Positions 32,658 to 41,980 are shown, counted from the first letter of the stretch. The stretch: DNA of 64,000 bases from JBDREC01 sp043820105 [NCBI: Pseudomonadota bacterium] (GCA_043820105.1 JBDREC010000090.1:155339-219338), one strand, 5' to 3'. Made by a program: numbers and translations. Notes: generated by a model not told the origin, from the letters alone.

Positions 32658-32759
32658 ATGAATTATTTTATTAAGGCTCACTTTATTTTTTTTACGCTTG
32701 CAAGTCCGACTTCTGTTATTATTCAATTTCCTGATACAAAGGATTTTTTTATTATTTAA
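32658..32759 (+). CDS. Possible 33-residue hydrophobic peptide
   Basis: ATG follows AAGGGATGGGATAAAC and lies 44 bp after the sigma-54-like -12 element. The peptide MNYFIKAHFIFFTLASPTSV... is hydrophobic in its first half, like a short signal or membrane peptide, and ends in FFII. It could be a real small exported peptide, a leader, or chance. No homologue recognised. Confidence 0.3.
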   Translation: MNYFIKAHFIFFTLASPTSVIIQFPDTKDFFII

Positions 32760-32775
32760 AAAATAATACTGCATC

Positions 32776-32804
32776 TTGTGTTTAATAAAGAATTGTTATA
32801 TAAT
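32776..32804 (+). promoter_or_regulatory. Sigma-70-like promoter for the 205-residue exported protein
   Basis: TTGTGT (32776-32781), 17-bp spacer, TATAAT (32799-32804), about 50 bp before the ATG. Together with the sigma-54-like site this gives two possible promoters for the gene. Confidence 0.45.
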
Positions 32805-32856
32805 TAAGTCATTGGATATTAATACATCCTTTTTTCACTGAGGAGGGGTCTAAAAG

Positions 32857-33474
32857 ATGAAAAGACTATTAATTATTATCACGTCTTGTGTTTTATTTTT
32901 CAATCTTAGTTTGTTTGCCACAAAAGTTGAAGTTAAGCCTGCAATACTTCATTTAAGCACTGCAGAGGAATTATTAACAGCTACAATGGAAATTAGACGT
33001 GCTGGGCTTTCTGATCTAACAAATAATCCAAGTATTTATTTTAAATATTTTGAATTGCTTGAACGTTTAACTAAAGAAAAAGTACCTGAAGACAGGTTCA
33101 AAGCAAGTACAAAAAGTCAAAATACAAGTGAAAATTCAATTTTTAAACAAGCCCGAGATGAATTGAAAGCTCAAATTCAAGATTTTCAAGCGGTTTATAT
33201 TGATTTTGCTAATAAAATGGGTGTTAACGGACTTTCGTATCCCTTATTAGAAGAAGATGACTTTATAAAATCTTTAATGTTTCTAGATCAACTAGACTCA
33301 GAGCAAATAACAAAACTATACTTCATCTTTTCATTATTTCTATTTATTCCTCCAGACTTAGCTTTTGATGAAACTAAAGCTTTTCTTTATAATCTTTCAG
33401 CTGTTAGTGAAACTGGTTTATTTACCCTATCTATTAATTTTGCTTTAGCTGAATTAAGGTCTAAACTTAAATAA
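32857..33474 (+). CDS. Exported protein of unknown function (205 residues)
   Basis: Strong ribosome site GAGGAGGGG before the ATG. Sec signal at about 1-21 (LLIIITSCVLFFNLSLFA, then TKVEVK). The rest is helical with many Lys/Glu/Leu and no cysteine after the signal. No motif recognised. Two candidate promoters lie upstream, one sigma-54-like (32598) and one sigma-70-like (32776). The next gene starts 63 bp downstream. Confidence 0.75.
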   Translation: MKRLLIIITSCVLFFNLSLFATKVEVKPAILHLSTAEELLTATMEIRRAGLSDLTNNPSIYFKYFELLERLTKEKVPEDRFKASTKSQNTSENSIFKQARDELKAQIQDFQAVYIDFANKMGVNGLSYPLLEEDDFIKSLMFLDQLDSEQITKLYFIFSLFLFIPPDLAFDETKAFLYNLSAVSETGLFTLSINFALAELRSKLK

Positions 33475-33537
33475 TTTTCTTTAAATAATTTCCTTTATAT
33501 AATATAAAGTCACAAAAAGTTGATAAAGGTATAATTT

Positions 33538-34605
33538 ATGCAAAATCTAAGATTGCCAGCTATTTATTTCGCTACGTTTTTTGTATTTGTTATGTATTTA
33601 TTATGGCTAATGTTAAAGCCATATTCAGGAGCTTTAATTTTTGCTTGTATACTTGCTGGTAGTTTTTATCCTTTCTTTTTGAAGTTAAATAAATTACCAA
33701 AAATGAGAAAATCATGGGCAGCAGCATTAATGTGTCTGTTTATTATTTTAATTATTTTTATTCCTTTAATTTATTTAGCCTTTGCTTTGTCCAAAGAATC
33801 TATGGCTCTTTATTCAACAGTCAAAGCAGGTCTTAATGATGATGTTATTAATGCCTTTTTATTTGGAGATGGTTTTTTTGCTCGATTATTAGGAAAAATC
33901 AGCTCTCTTTTTAATTTTGAACTTAACTTAGAAACTATCAAAGAATCAATTTTAACATATTCACAAGATTTTTCAGCTTATTTAATAAATTTTTTCAACA
34001 AGTGGCTTGGAAATATTTTATCACTTTTTTTTAGTTTCTTTATAATGATTTTGTTAATTTTCGCAATTTTTCTTAATGGTGATAGTTTAAAAAAATACTT
34101 GCTAAAACTTTCTCCATTACCTGATGATCAAGAAGAATTAATTATTAAAAAATTCAATCAAATGAATTTTGTAACCTTAATTTGCAATGGTCTTGGTGGA
34201 TTAATTCAAGGTTTATTAGCAGGCTTTGCTTTTTTGCTTGCAGGATTTTCTTCAGTTGTCTTGTGGACAACAATGATGGTTGTTTTAGCCTTTATTCCCC
34301 TTATTGGAATCTCAGTTATTTATATACCAGCTTGTATTTATTTATTTATTAAAGGAAAAATAATAAGTTCTGTTTTATTGTTTATTTACTGTACCGCTGT
34401 TGCCTTGCTGACAGAAAATTGGTTTAAGCCAAAGTTTATTGGAAAGCGCATAAAAATTAATTCGATTTTTGTCTTATTACTTATTATTGGGGGAATGTCT
34501 GCTTTTGGAATGGCTGGAATTTTTTATGGGCCAATTATTGGAATAATATTTCTAACTTTAGTTGAATTGTATCATCAGTATTATTCATCATCATCTTCTG
34601 TTTGA
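33538..34605 (+). CDS. AI-2E family transporter (UPF0118 permease)
   Basis: Polytopic inner-membrane protein of 355 residues with about eight hydrophobic helices. The N-terminal pair (YLLWLMLKPYSGALIFACILAGSFYPFF) and the C-terminal block (WTTMMVVLAFIPLIGISVIYIPACIYLF... KPKFIGKRIKINSIFVLLLIIGG) carry the family's conserved Pro/Gly pattern, including the KP(K/H)xIGxxxxxN(x)hhvLLxxxGG-like motif. Members include exporters of AI-2 and Na+/H+ antiporters, so the substrate is open. Followed by a strong intrinsic terminator. Confidence 0.9.
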   Translation: MQNLRLPAIYFATFFVFVMYLLWLMLKPYSGALIFACILAGSFYPFFLKLNKLPKMRKSWAAALMCLFIILIIFIPLIYLAFALSKESMALYSTVKAGLNDDVINAFLFGDGFFARLLGKISSLFNFELNLETIKESILTYSQDFSAYLINFFNKWLGNILSLFFSFFIMILLIFAIFLNGDSLKKYLLKLSPLPDDQEELIIKKFNQMNFVTLICNGLGGLIQGLLAGFAFLLAGFSSVVLWTTMMVVLAFIPLIGISVIYIPACIYLFIKGKIISSVLLFIYCTAVALLTENWFKPKFIGKRIKINSIFVLLLIIGGMSAFGMAGIFYGPIIGIIFLTLVELYHQYYSSSSSV

Positions 34606-34627
34606 GAAATATTTAATAGAAAAAGAA

Positions 34628-34662
34628 AAGGCGGAAAATGCAAGTAGCATTTTCCGCCTTTA
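34628..34662. terminator. Strong intrinsic terminator, 15-bp stem
   Basis: AAAGGCGGAAAATGC (34628-34642), loop AAGTA, GCATTTTCCGCCTTT (34648-34662), a perfect stem between the convergent AI-2E permease and RRM genes. The tail T run is short on both strands. Confidence 0.9.
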
Positions 34663-34687
34663 TACTTTCAGTAATTGTCTTTAATTG

Positions 34688-34984
34688 TTAGCGGCCATAT
34701 CTATTTCCACCGAAACCGCCGCGACCTCTGGTTTTATTTTGAGGTTTCGCTTCTGATACTTTAATTTCACGACCATCTAATTCTGAGCCGTTAATTTTTT
34801 CAATAGCATCAGCGGCTTCCTGGCTACTTGACATTTCAACAAAACCAAAGCCTTTGCTTCTTCCTGAATCACGGTCAGTTATAACCTTTGCAGATTCAAC
34901 TGTTCCGCATTGTGCGAAGTGTTCACCAAGTGATTCATCTGTTACTGAGTAAGGTAGGTTCCCTACATAAAGCTTGTTACCCAT
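34688..34984 (-). CDS. RRM-domain RNA-binding protein (glycine-rich, cold-shock type)
   Basis: 98 residues from the ATG after AGGAG; the 58 in-frame codons upstream are leader, as LYVGNL must sit near the N-terminus. One RRM (about 3-78) with RNP2 LYVGNL and RNP1 KGFGFVEM, then a Gly/Arg-rich tail RGRGGFGGNRYGR. Such small RRM proteins of cyanobacteria and proteobacteria bind mRNA and are often cold-induced. The leader of about 170 nt includes a hairpin TTAAGCA-GAAAG-TGCTTAA, which would suit post-transcriptional control; that is inference. Confidence 0.93.
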   Translation of the reverse strand: MGNKLYVGNLPYSVTDESLGEHFAQCGTVESAKVITDRDSGRSKGFGFVEMSSSQEAADAIEKINGSELDGREIKVSEAKPQNKTRGRGGFGGNRYGR

Positions 34985-35122
34985 AAAAAAACTCCTAATA
35001 AAAATCAGCAAAAAGGCTTTTGATTTTATTAAGCACTTTCTGCTTAAAATAAATAATGCTCCCGCTTCATATATCAAAGAATTAATAAATTCAACAATAA
35101 TCGTACAAAAAACTTGTTTTTC

Positions 35123-35152
35123 TTGCTTGACCTTTGACAGATTGCGTATAAT
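35123..35152 (+). promoter_or_regulatory. Sigma-70-like promoter for the small exported protein at 35200
   Basis: TTGCTT (35123-35128), 18-bp spacer, TATAAT (35147-35152), about 48 bp before the ATG. Confidence 0.45.
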
Positions 35153-35199
35153 AAGCAAATTCTGTAATATCAGTATTTAATCAGCATTGGAGGCTTTTT

Positions 35200-35625
35200 A
35201 TGAAGAAAATAGTATGTTTAGTATTCATAATTATTATTTTTGTAGCAGCTAATATCTTGGCCAAATGTGAAAAAGAAGCTATTTTTAACCTTCTGGACGC
35301 AAAAAAGGTTTTTCTGACAGGGGAGAGGAATGAAATTAAAAAAATGGTTCTGGAATGTCGTGGAAATGAATATGATGGAGCCTGGCTTGGATACAGTTTT
35401 GATGTTGAAATTAAATTAAGATTACTCGGCATTTGTTTTCACCCACAGGGCATGACAGATGATGACAACTGTTTTCTCGGAGAAGTGCACGCTGCAGAAA
35501 ATGAAAGCTTATTTGACAAATATTGTAAATATAATCCCGCAGCCGCAGATCTTTGTGCAAGATTTTCAGAAAGTATGGAAGAAGGTGAAGCAAATTTTCC
35601 AGCCCCAATTTCTCCTGCTGAATAG
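35200..35625 (+). CDS. Small exported protein of unknown function
   Basis: 141 residues; GGAGG lies 7 bases before the ATG. Signal peptide about 1-21 (IVCLVFIIIIFVAANILA). The mature part has six cysteines (KCEKEA, ECRG, GICF, DNCF, YCKY, LCAR), suggesting disulfide bonds in the periplasm or outside. Ends in PAPISPAE. Not recognised. The EGF-like lipoprotein gene follows 89 bp downstream. Confidence 0.7.
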   Translation: MKKIVCLVFIIIIFVAANILAKCEKEAIFNLLDAKKVFLTGERNEIKKMVLECRGNEYDGAWLGYSFDVEIKLRLLGICFHPQGMTDDDNCFLGEVHAAENESLFDKYCKYNPAAADLCARFSESMEEGEANFPAPISPAE

Positions 35626-35714
35626 CGATTGTACCAATTTTATAGAATATAATTGAAAAATAAATCTTAATTTGATAAACTTCATACTTCTTTTTAATAA
35701 TGGAGGAAGTATTT

Positions 35715-36731
35715 ATGCAGAAACAATTCTTTTCAATCATTTCTATTCTTTTTCTTTTAAGCTTTTTATTCGCAATAAGCTCATGTAATTTAGATGATAT
35801 GTTTGGTGGTGGTGATGACTCAGGCCAGGAAGAGGGTGATGGTCAGGGAGATGAGACAGCTGAAGATGGCGGAGATGATGCAGAAGAAAATCCATGTTTA
35901 AATGACGGAGTCTATGATGAAGCTTTGGCAGTTTGTAATTGTGTAAGTGGATATTCAGGTGATTTGTGTGACACTGAGCCAGCTGCTTGCTGGAGACCAT
36001 CAATTACTTTCAGCGTAACAGGCATGGAAGCAGGTCCCGCTGCGCTAGCTTACTGGATGTTTGACACTGACGAAACACCTTATTCAGAAGATGGTGGTAT
36101 AGTTTCCAATTATGCCTATGTAGCTATGCAGATGAATGAGGATGGACATGGAGATGGCTCCTGTCCAGGTAATGCAGATGATGGTAGCGGTGAGCAGACT
36201 GTAATTACAGCCCTATCAGAAGACCTTGATGTTATTGATGGTGTTGAGAATATCACGATGTCTTTTTCACAGCTTGCATTGGAATCCTATGATCATTTTA
36301 ATGTAAATGGCGATGTTAATTGGATGACACTTGGTGAGGCTGGTGATCGCAGAACCTACTCTGGTGGAGTTGGAGATATCTATGAAAATGGGGAGCTTGT
36401 TTTAAAAATAACTGATATGGAGCTCTATATAGCTGTAATTTATCCGACTCCGCTTGGACCTGGCGGGGATACTGGTATGGCTTATGGAATAGGACTTGGC
36501 GTAATTGACACTGAAAATAGTAATGAAGACTGGGTCACTCAATTTAGTCGAAATGAAGCCAATCAGGTTGAGTTCCTTTTTGGTTCCATGTCTCCGGTTA
36601 TTCAGCTTTGCTATGGAACCTTTGATGTATCCGAGCTTATTTTTAGGCCAGTTACCGATGAAGCAACTTGTGATGATCTAACTCTAGATACTGATGAAGA
36701 TGGCCTAATAGATTTATTCGACCAAGAATAA
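35715..36731 (+). CDS. Lipoprotein with EGF-like module
   Basis: The start is the ATG of MQKQFFS, 8 bases after GGAGG (an ATG five codons upstream contains the ribosome site). Lipobox ISSC (C24). An acidic Gly/Asp/Glu linker (about 28-58) leads to a single EGF-like motif: NPCLNDGVYDE then CNCVSGYSGDLC. A beta-rich domain of about 240 residues follows, and the C-terminus DTDEDGLIDLFDQE is a dockerin/thrombospondin-3-like calcium loop (DxDxDGLID). A surface-exposed, calcium-stabilised role is likely; ligand unknown. The gene end faces the convergent 1400-residue activator gene. Confidence 0.82.
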   Translation: MQKQFFSIISILFLLSFLFAISSCNLDDMFGGGDDSGQEEGDGQGDETAEDGGDDAEENPCLNDGVYDEALAVCNCVSGYSGDLCDTEPAACWRPSITFSVTGMEAGPAALAYWMFDTDETPYSEDGGIVSNYAYVAMQMNEDGHGDGSCPGNADDGSGEQTVITALSEDLDVIDGVENITMSFSQLALESYDHFNVNGDVNWMTLGEAGDRRTYSGGVGDIYENGELVLKITDMELYIAVIYPTPLGPGGDTGMAYGIGLGVIDTENSNEDWVTQFSRNEANQVEFLFGSMSPVIQLCYGTFDVSELIFRPVTDEATCDDLTLDTDEDGLIDLFDQE

Positions 36732-36758
36732 ATCCTTGTTCCCCTGCTCTCTTGTTCC

Positions 36759-39700
36759 CTAAACCGAAACTGTCCTTGAAAACAAATCAAACCTTTTTGG
36801 CTTTGGCGGCACTTTATTTTCATTAAACACTTTTACCTGATGAACAAAGGCTTCAAGTTTTGTGTTAATTGTTGTGGATGGATTTAGTGTATAAATTAAT
36901 GTACTAATTGGAATATTATCAAAATCATTTCTTATTTTATCAATAATGGTTGAAGAAATCATTCCAAACATGCAGTTAAAGCACATAGCATTTATAATGC
37001 CATCTGCTCCTCTTTTCGCAAAATCAATAATCTTAGCTATGTTTAATACTAAGACTTCATTTGCATCCTTTGAAAGATATGGTGCTACCAGCTTAATGAC
37101 TTCATCTGGATCTGGTTCATGATAAGATGGAAGTAAGGCATTAAAGTTTCTGGATACTCTCCATTTTCCAAAGTTTTTAAGTAAAACCAAAGCAGATGTT
37201 CTGAAAAAATCTTGAAAGTTTCCAGAAAACAAGTCTTCTTCCATGTTTTTTCTAAAACCAAAATCAACAATATCCACCATAAAAGGGGAAGGCCAGGCTT
37301 GGCAACCTAACTTTTCAATTTGCTTGAAAAGATTTTGGTTGGCTTGAGCGTTGACTCTGGTGTATACATCTCCGGCTATTCCAATGATGGGCCTTTTTTT
37401 GTCTTTTAATATTTCGATGGAATCAAGGCGTTTAACACAGACTTCTATTGCTTCATGGAGAGTGTCTAAAGCAAGGCCTGCTTCAATGTCTTTTAGATTC
37501 AATCTATGCGCCCTGTCAACAGAACCTGCAATAAGCTCATATGGGCGTAACTCACAAACTGTTTTTATTAAAAGATCAATGGTTATGAACGCTTCCCAAA
37601 GCCTTTTTCCGCCGGCTATTCCAAATAATTCTTTTTGCCGGTCAAAATTTAAATCAGCTATCTTGATATTGTTTATACCTAAATTGTTTAATAGTAAATG
37701 CTGGCTTTGTCCATATTGTTGAAGCATGCAAGGAATTTTTGTGCCTGGAAAAAAGAAGATAGCCTCATCCTTTTTATGCATATTTACAACTTTCATTAAA
37801 TCTCCAGTAATCATTGGATAGGCATGACACTCTTTTCCCGTCGAATGTTTTTCTCCAAGCCTAATAGTTTCAGCATCAGGAACAGGTAAGATATGAGCTT
37901 CAATTCCAAAAGATCTTAATAGGCCAGAAAAAGCAAAAGCATGATCAGAGAAATAAGGTATATAAACTGGCTTTTGCCTAAACTGCTTTATTATTGTATT
38001 ATCTTCTTTTAAACAAGGAATAGATTTATTTGAAACTTTTTCTTTGTCCATTTCTATTTCATCAATAAAGGCTTCTAGTCTTGTAATAAGGCCTGCTTCA
38101 TGTCTATGTTCATCAAACTCTAAAAAAAGATTATGAGTTTTTTCTACAAGTTTCATAAGGTGTTTATACGTAAAGGCGTCTGGACCACAACCGAAATTAG
38201 AAACTATAATTGGATACATCTCGTTCTCTATTGCATAAATAGTCGCCTTGATAAGATCTCTATTAAACTTCCAAGGAATACTATGATAGTTATCTGTTAA
38301 ATTAATATTTCCAAATGGTACCATTTGCATAGGAATAGCTGTATGCCCTAATTTTTGTATATGGGAAACTAAGTTCAAATTGCAAAAAGCATCCATAACA
38401 TTATATGGTTTTCCTATGATAAGGAATTTATGTTTTTTATTTTCAGTTTTTATGTGATCTTTATATAGGTCTATCAATTTAGAATTATAATCAGAGTATT
38501 CTGCTTTGGCTTTTTTAAAAGCCTCTTTGATTTCTGATCTTTCAAGGGGAACATCAGTTAATGTTTCCATCATTTTTTCTGTAAAAGTTTCATCATCTGA
38601 AATAAAGGATAAAGATGGCATTAAAAATGGTTTCTTTGAAATGTTTTTTGTCATAAAAGGCACAGAATGAGCATATGGACAAGTTGCCCACTTGCTATTG
38701 GCAAAATCATTATCTGTAAAATCAAGAATGTTTGGAATAAAAATATAATCAATATCTTCTTTATCAAGGATTGCTACGTGTCCAAAAGTAACTTTTATTG
38801 GCAGACAAACTTCTGCTGGCAAGACTTTATTAGCTGCTTCTAAAATTTTCATGTTTGTTGATGGAGAAACTACAACTTCAAAGCCAAGGGAATTAAAAAA
38901 AGTATACCAGAATGGGAAAAAGTCGTGAAATAGGGAAGAATTAGGAATGCCTATTCTAAGTTTCCAGGGATTTTCTTTTGTTTTTATATTTTGTGAACAG
39001 CATATCTTTTTTATTAAATCAGTTCTAAGGTCTAGTAAATTTTTATCTGATTTGTTGCTCATAGCTTTTTGGGAAGTAAATTTTTCACAAATATCACCAA
39101 AAAAAGAAACAGTATCACCAATTTTAATTTTACTAACATCACAATTATTAGTGCAGGCTTTACATTCAAAAGTTTCCATGGAATAGTCTTTTATACATTC
39201 AAAACCCTTAAATACTGATTTCGCTTTTACTTCATTAATTGCAATATAAGCTGCTCCTAAAGCTCCTGAAATTCTATTATATGGGTGGATTTTAATTTCT
39301 TTACCTAGAATCTTTGAACAAGCTTTAACAACCGCTCCGTTGCTAGCGACCCCACCCTGGAAGATGATATTATTGCCAACTTTGTTTTCATCAGCTACTT
39401 TTTCAAGATAATTGTGTGCAACGGAATATGCAATGGATGCACAAATATCTTCAGTTTTAACACCATTATGTTTAGCATTAAGGATTTCAGTTTCCATAAA
39501 AACAGTGCAGTTGCTACCAAGGTCTATTGGCTTTTGGCTTAATTCAGCTAGTTTTGAAAAATCATTTTTGACATCAAGCCCAAGATATTCGCACTGTTCC
39601 TCAATGAAAGAACCTGTACCAGCTGCGCAAATTTTGTTCATAGTAAAATCTTTAATCTTACCATCTTTGACTGTAATAAACTTTGAATCCTGTCCTCCGA

Positions 39701-40961
39701 TTTCAAAAATCGTATCAACATCTGGGCAATGGGCTGTAGATCCAGCTTGTTGGCAGGTGATTTCATTTTTTATAATATCAGCACCCATCACAGAAGAGGC
39801 AAGGTATCGACCGCTTCCAGTTGTGCAAACTCCCAGGATTTCTAGTTTATCTTTATATTCTTTGTTTACAATATCTAGACATTCTTTAATTACATCTACT
39901 GGCCTTCCTTTGGTAGGTAGGTAGATGCCTTTAATAATTTCTTTTTTATCAGAGACTACTACAAAGTTAGTGCTTACAGAACCAACATCTAAACCGATAT
40001 ATGCTTTAATTACTGCATCTGTATTAATTTGTGGTTCCTGGGGAAGGACTTCTTCTATTTTACCAAGTCTTGGAAGGAATCGGATATTTGAAGATGAGGC
40101 AGATTGCAGTTCATTTGAAATATGGTTTATATATTGTGCGTCTAAAAAATCAGACTCATTTTCAACAATAATTGAAGCACCAAGAGCTGAGTACATGTCG
40201 GGTGTTTCAGGGATAATGAGGTCTGTTTTATTAAGATTTAGAATTTTAGTAAAGGCCCTAATTATACCTTCATTTCTTGAGGTGCCACCAATAAAAGCCA
40301 CTGGGAGATTTAGGTTTTTCCCTTTTAATACTGCTGTCATAAAGTTTCTAGCCAGGGCTATGCATAAACCATATACTATTTCATCAATAGGAATACCTTT
40401 TTGTTGCAAGTGAATCATATCAGATTTTGCAAAAACAGAACATCTTCCAGCAACTGCCGCAGGTTTTTGAGCATTTGCAGCCAGATGCGAAAAGGTTTCA
40501 ATATCAATTTTTAACCGGCATGATTGTTGCTCAATGAAAGAGCCAGATCCAGCTGCACAGTGTTCATTAATTGCATAATCTATGATAGTAGGTTGTGTGG
40601 AGTTATTTTCTGTGATAATAGATATCCATTTTGATGTTTCAGCTCCAATTTCGATTATAGATTTTACATTTGGGTAGGAAATCCAGACACCAACAGATGT
40701 TGCAATTATATCATTTATGGTTTTTATCTTGGTAAAGTTAGCAAAGAGATCTTTTCCTTTTCCTGTTACCCCTATTTTAAAAACCTGGTCAGTATAATTT
40801 TTTGTTATTTTACAAAGAAAAGCAACAAGGCTTTCATTAAGATTTCCTTTTAGGGGAATCCTGTCAATATCAAGGATTTCGTTTTTTGTTTTTACTATAT
40901 ATTTTAAGCTTGAAGCTCCAATATCAAGTCCAATGTAAATATTCTTGTTTTGAGTGTTCAT
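36759..40961 (-). CDS. Double-length activator of (R)-2-hydroxyacyl-CoA dehydratase type (BadF/BcrA ATPase)
   Basis: 1400 residues. Two ASKHA ATPase modules: one starts YIGLDIGASSLKYIV (about 8-275), the other AYIGLDVGSVSTNFVVV (about 325-590). Each carries the cluster-ligand motif CAAGSGSFIEQQ / CAAGTGSFIEEQ that holds the bridging [4Fe-4S] in activators of 2-hydroxyglutaryl-CoA dehydratase and benzoyl-CoA reductase. A DUF2229 region (about 660-870) follows, with Cys-rich ECKACTNNCDVSKI ahead of it, then a C-terminal HgdB-like part (about 880-1390). This layout is the widespread 'acyl-CoA dehydratase activase' family of strict anaerobes; its substrate is unknown. No dehydratase subunits lie nearby. 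The start codon follows GGAGATGCC and a facing heptamer array. Confidence 0.92.
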   Translation of the reverse strand: MNTQNKNIYIGLDIGASSLKYIVKTKNEILDIDRIPLKGNLNESLVAFLCKITKNYTDQVFKIGVTGKGKDLFANFTKIKTINDIIATSVGVWISYPNVKSIIEIGAETSKWISIITENNSTQPTIIDYAINEHCAAGSGSFIEQQSCRLKIDIETFSHLAANAQKPAAVAGRCSVFAKSDMIHLQQKGIPIDEIVYGLCIALARNFMTAVLKGKNLNLPVAFIGGTSRNEGIIRAFTKILNLNKTDLIIPETPDMYSALGASIIVENESDFLDAQYINHISNELQSASSSNIRFLPRLGKIEEVLPQEPQINTDAVIKAYIGLDVGSVSTNFVVVSDKKEIIKGIYLPTKGRPVDVIKECLDIVNKEYKDKLEILGVCTTGSGRYLASSVMGADIIKNEITCQQAGSTAHCPDVDTIFEIGGQDSKFITVKDGKIKDFTMNKICAAGTGSFIEEQCEYLGLDVKNDFSKLAELSQKPIDLGSNCTVFMETEILNAKHNGVKTEDICASIAYSVAHNYLEKVADENKVGNNIIFQGGVASNGAVVKACSKILGKEIKIHPYNRISGALGAAYIAINEVKAKSVFKGFECIKDYSMETFECKACTNNCDVSKIKIGDTVSFFGDICEKFTSQKAMSNKSDKNLLDLRTDLIKKICCSQNIKTKENPWKLRIGIPNSSLFHDFFPFWYTFFNSLGFEVVVSPSTNMKILEAANKVLPAEVCLPIKVTFGHVAILDKEDIDYIFIPNILDFTDNDFANSKWATCPYAHSVPFMTKNISKKPFLMPSLSFISDDETFTEKMMETLTDVPLERSEIKEAFKKAKAEYSDYNSKLIDLYKDHIKTENKKHKFLIIGKPYNVMDAFCNLNLVSHIQKLGHTAIPMQMVPFGNINLTDNYHSIPWKFNRDLIKATIYAIENEMYPIIVSNFGCGPDAFTYKHLMKLVEKTHNLFLEFDEHRHEAGLITRLEAFIDEIEMDKEKVSNKSIPCLKEDNTIIKQFRQKPVYIPYFSDHAFAFSGLLRSFGIEAHILPVPDAETIRLGEKHSTGKECHAYPMITGDLMKVVNMHKKDEAIFFFPGTKIPCMLQQYGQSQHLLLNNLGINNIKIADLNFDRQKELFGIAGGKRLWEAFITIDLLIKTVCELRPYELIAGSVDRAHRLNLKDIEAGLALDTLHEAIEVCVKRLDSIEILKDKKRPIIGIAGDVYTRVNAQANQNLFKQIEKLGCQAWPSPFMVDIVDFGFRKNMEEDLFSGNFQDFFRTSALVLLKNFGKWRVSRNFNALLPSYHEPDPDEVIKLVAPYLSKDANEVLVLNIAKIIDFAKRGADGIINAMCFNCMFGMISSTIIDKIRNDFDNIPISTLIYTLNPSTTINTKLEAFVHQVKVFNENKVPPKPKRFDLFSRTVSV

Positions 40962-40972
40962 GGCATCTCCGT

Positions 40973-41091
40973 TAAGTGGTAAGTGGTAAGTCGTAAGTCG
41001 TAAGTCGTAAGTGGTAAGTGGTAAGTGGTAAGACGATTACTTACAACCTATAACTTATGACTTACGACTTACGACTTACGACTTGCGACTA
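40973..41091. repeat. Largest facing heptamer arrays (GTAAGTG/GTAAGTC versus CTTACGA)
   Basis: About eight GTAAGTG/GTAAGTC units (40973-41034) face about six CTTACAA/CTTACGA units (41036-41090). The whole 119 bp can fold as one long imperfect hairpin between the FrdX-like gene and the activator gene. Confidence 0.9.
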
Positions 41092-41131
41092 ATATACAGA
41101 CATGTTGGATTAGTAAAATCTCTTAATTAAG

Positions 41132-41920
41132 TCAATTGATTTTACCATCTAAGGAAATGACATGTTCCTGGATTTGGACATTTTTGCCAGATAATTTAAC
41201 AGCTTCTTTAACAATTTCAGTTAAGCCTTTGCAACATGGAACTTCCATTATCACTGGAATGATTTTGGGAATGTTATTGTGTTTTAAAATATTAGCTAGC
41301 TTTTCTACATATGGATCTGTGTTATCAAGTTTTGGACAGCCAACTACTACTGATCTGCCTCTTAAAAATCTCCAATGAATATCAGCTGAGACGAGTGGTG
41401 CACAAGTTGACATAATTACAAGTTCTTTTCCATTAAAGTAGGGAGCAAGTGGTGATACCAAATGTATTTGTACTGGCCACTGTTCAAGATCTGAAGCTAT
41501 AGCTTGGAAATCTTTTTGATCGCTATCTATTGCTTCACTTTTTTTAGATTCATCTTTTAAGCTTCTAGCTATTGAAGAAGGACAAGCATGACCATCGTGA
41601 AAATGAACACCATGGTCATGTTCTTTTTTGCTATGCTTAAGTTGGGCTTCTTCCATTTTTTTAACAGCTTCCTCACCCTGGGTTTTTCTTAAATGATCTT
41701 TAACAGCATCTATATCAAATTCCTTGGCTTCTCTTTCAACAATTTCAAGTGCTCCAGTTGGGCACGTTCCAATACAATCACCAAATCCATCACAAAAATC
41801 TTCTTTAACTAATTTTGCTTTACCATTGATAATCTGTAACGCCCCTTCAGAGCAACCAGTCGTGCAATTACCACAACCATCACATAAATCTTCATTTATT
41901 TTTATTATCTTTCTCTTCAT
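41132..41920 (-). CDS. FrdX-like 4Fe-4S ferredoxin with C-terminal thiol domain
   Basis: The start is the ATG 7 bases after AAAGGA; 15 in-frame codons upstream are ignored. 262 residues. Ferredoxin part: C13, C16, C19, C23 form a full CX2CX2CX3C; the second set (C43, C49, C53) has Phe at the second position, as commonly seen in this family (CDGxGxC). Then a charged helix, a His-rich HDHGVHFHDGHACPSS stretch (about 101-116), and a C-terminal domain with TCAPLV, VGCPKLDN and MEVPCCKGL. In Desulfovibrio such proteins (FrdX) are made with the hybrid cluster protein under HcpR control; here the Crp/Fnr gene is directly upstream but hcp is not in the window. An FNR/HcpR-like box is 61 bp before the start. 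Confidence 0.88.
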   Translation of the reverse strand: MKRKIIKINEDLCDGCGNCTTGCSEGALQIINGKAKLVKEDFCDGFGDCIGTCPTGALEIVEREAKEFDIDAVKDHLRKTQGEEAVKKMEEAQLKHSKKEHDHGVHFHDGHACPSSIARSLKDESKKSEAIDSDQKDFQAIASDLEQWPVQIHLVSPLAPYFNGKELVIMSTCAPLVSADIHWRFLRGRSVVVGCPKLDNTDPYVEKLANILKHNNIPKIIPVIMEVPCCKGLTEIVKEAVKLSGKNVQIQEHVISLDGKIN

Positions 41921-41980
41921 TTTTTTATCCTTTTTTTTGGTTTTTATATTTAAATTATATGACATCTAGAAAAAATCACA

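Noticed and set aside
39412-40413. Two long plus-strand frames (170 and 162 codons)
   Set aside because: Shadows of the activator gene on the other strand; composition follows its codon pattern.
40973-41091. CRISPR-like regular repeats
   Set aside because: Units are 7 bp with no spacers; tandem heptamers, not a CRISPR array.
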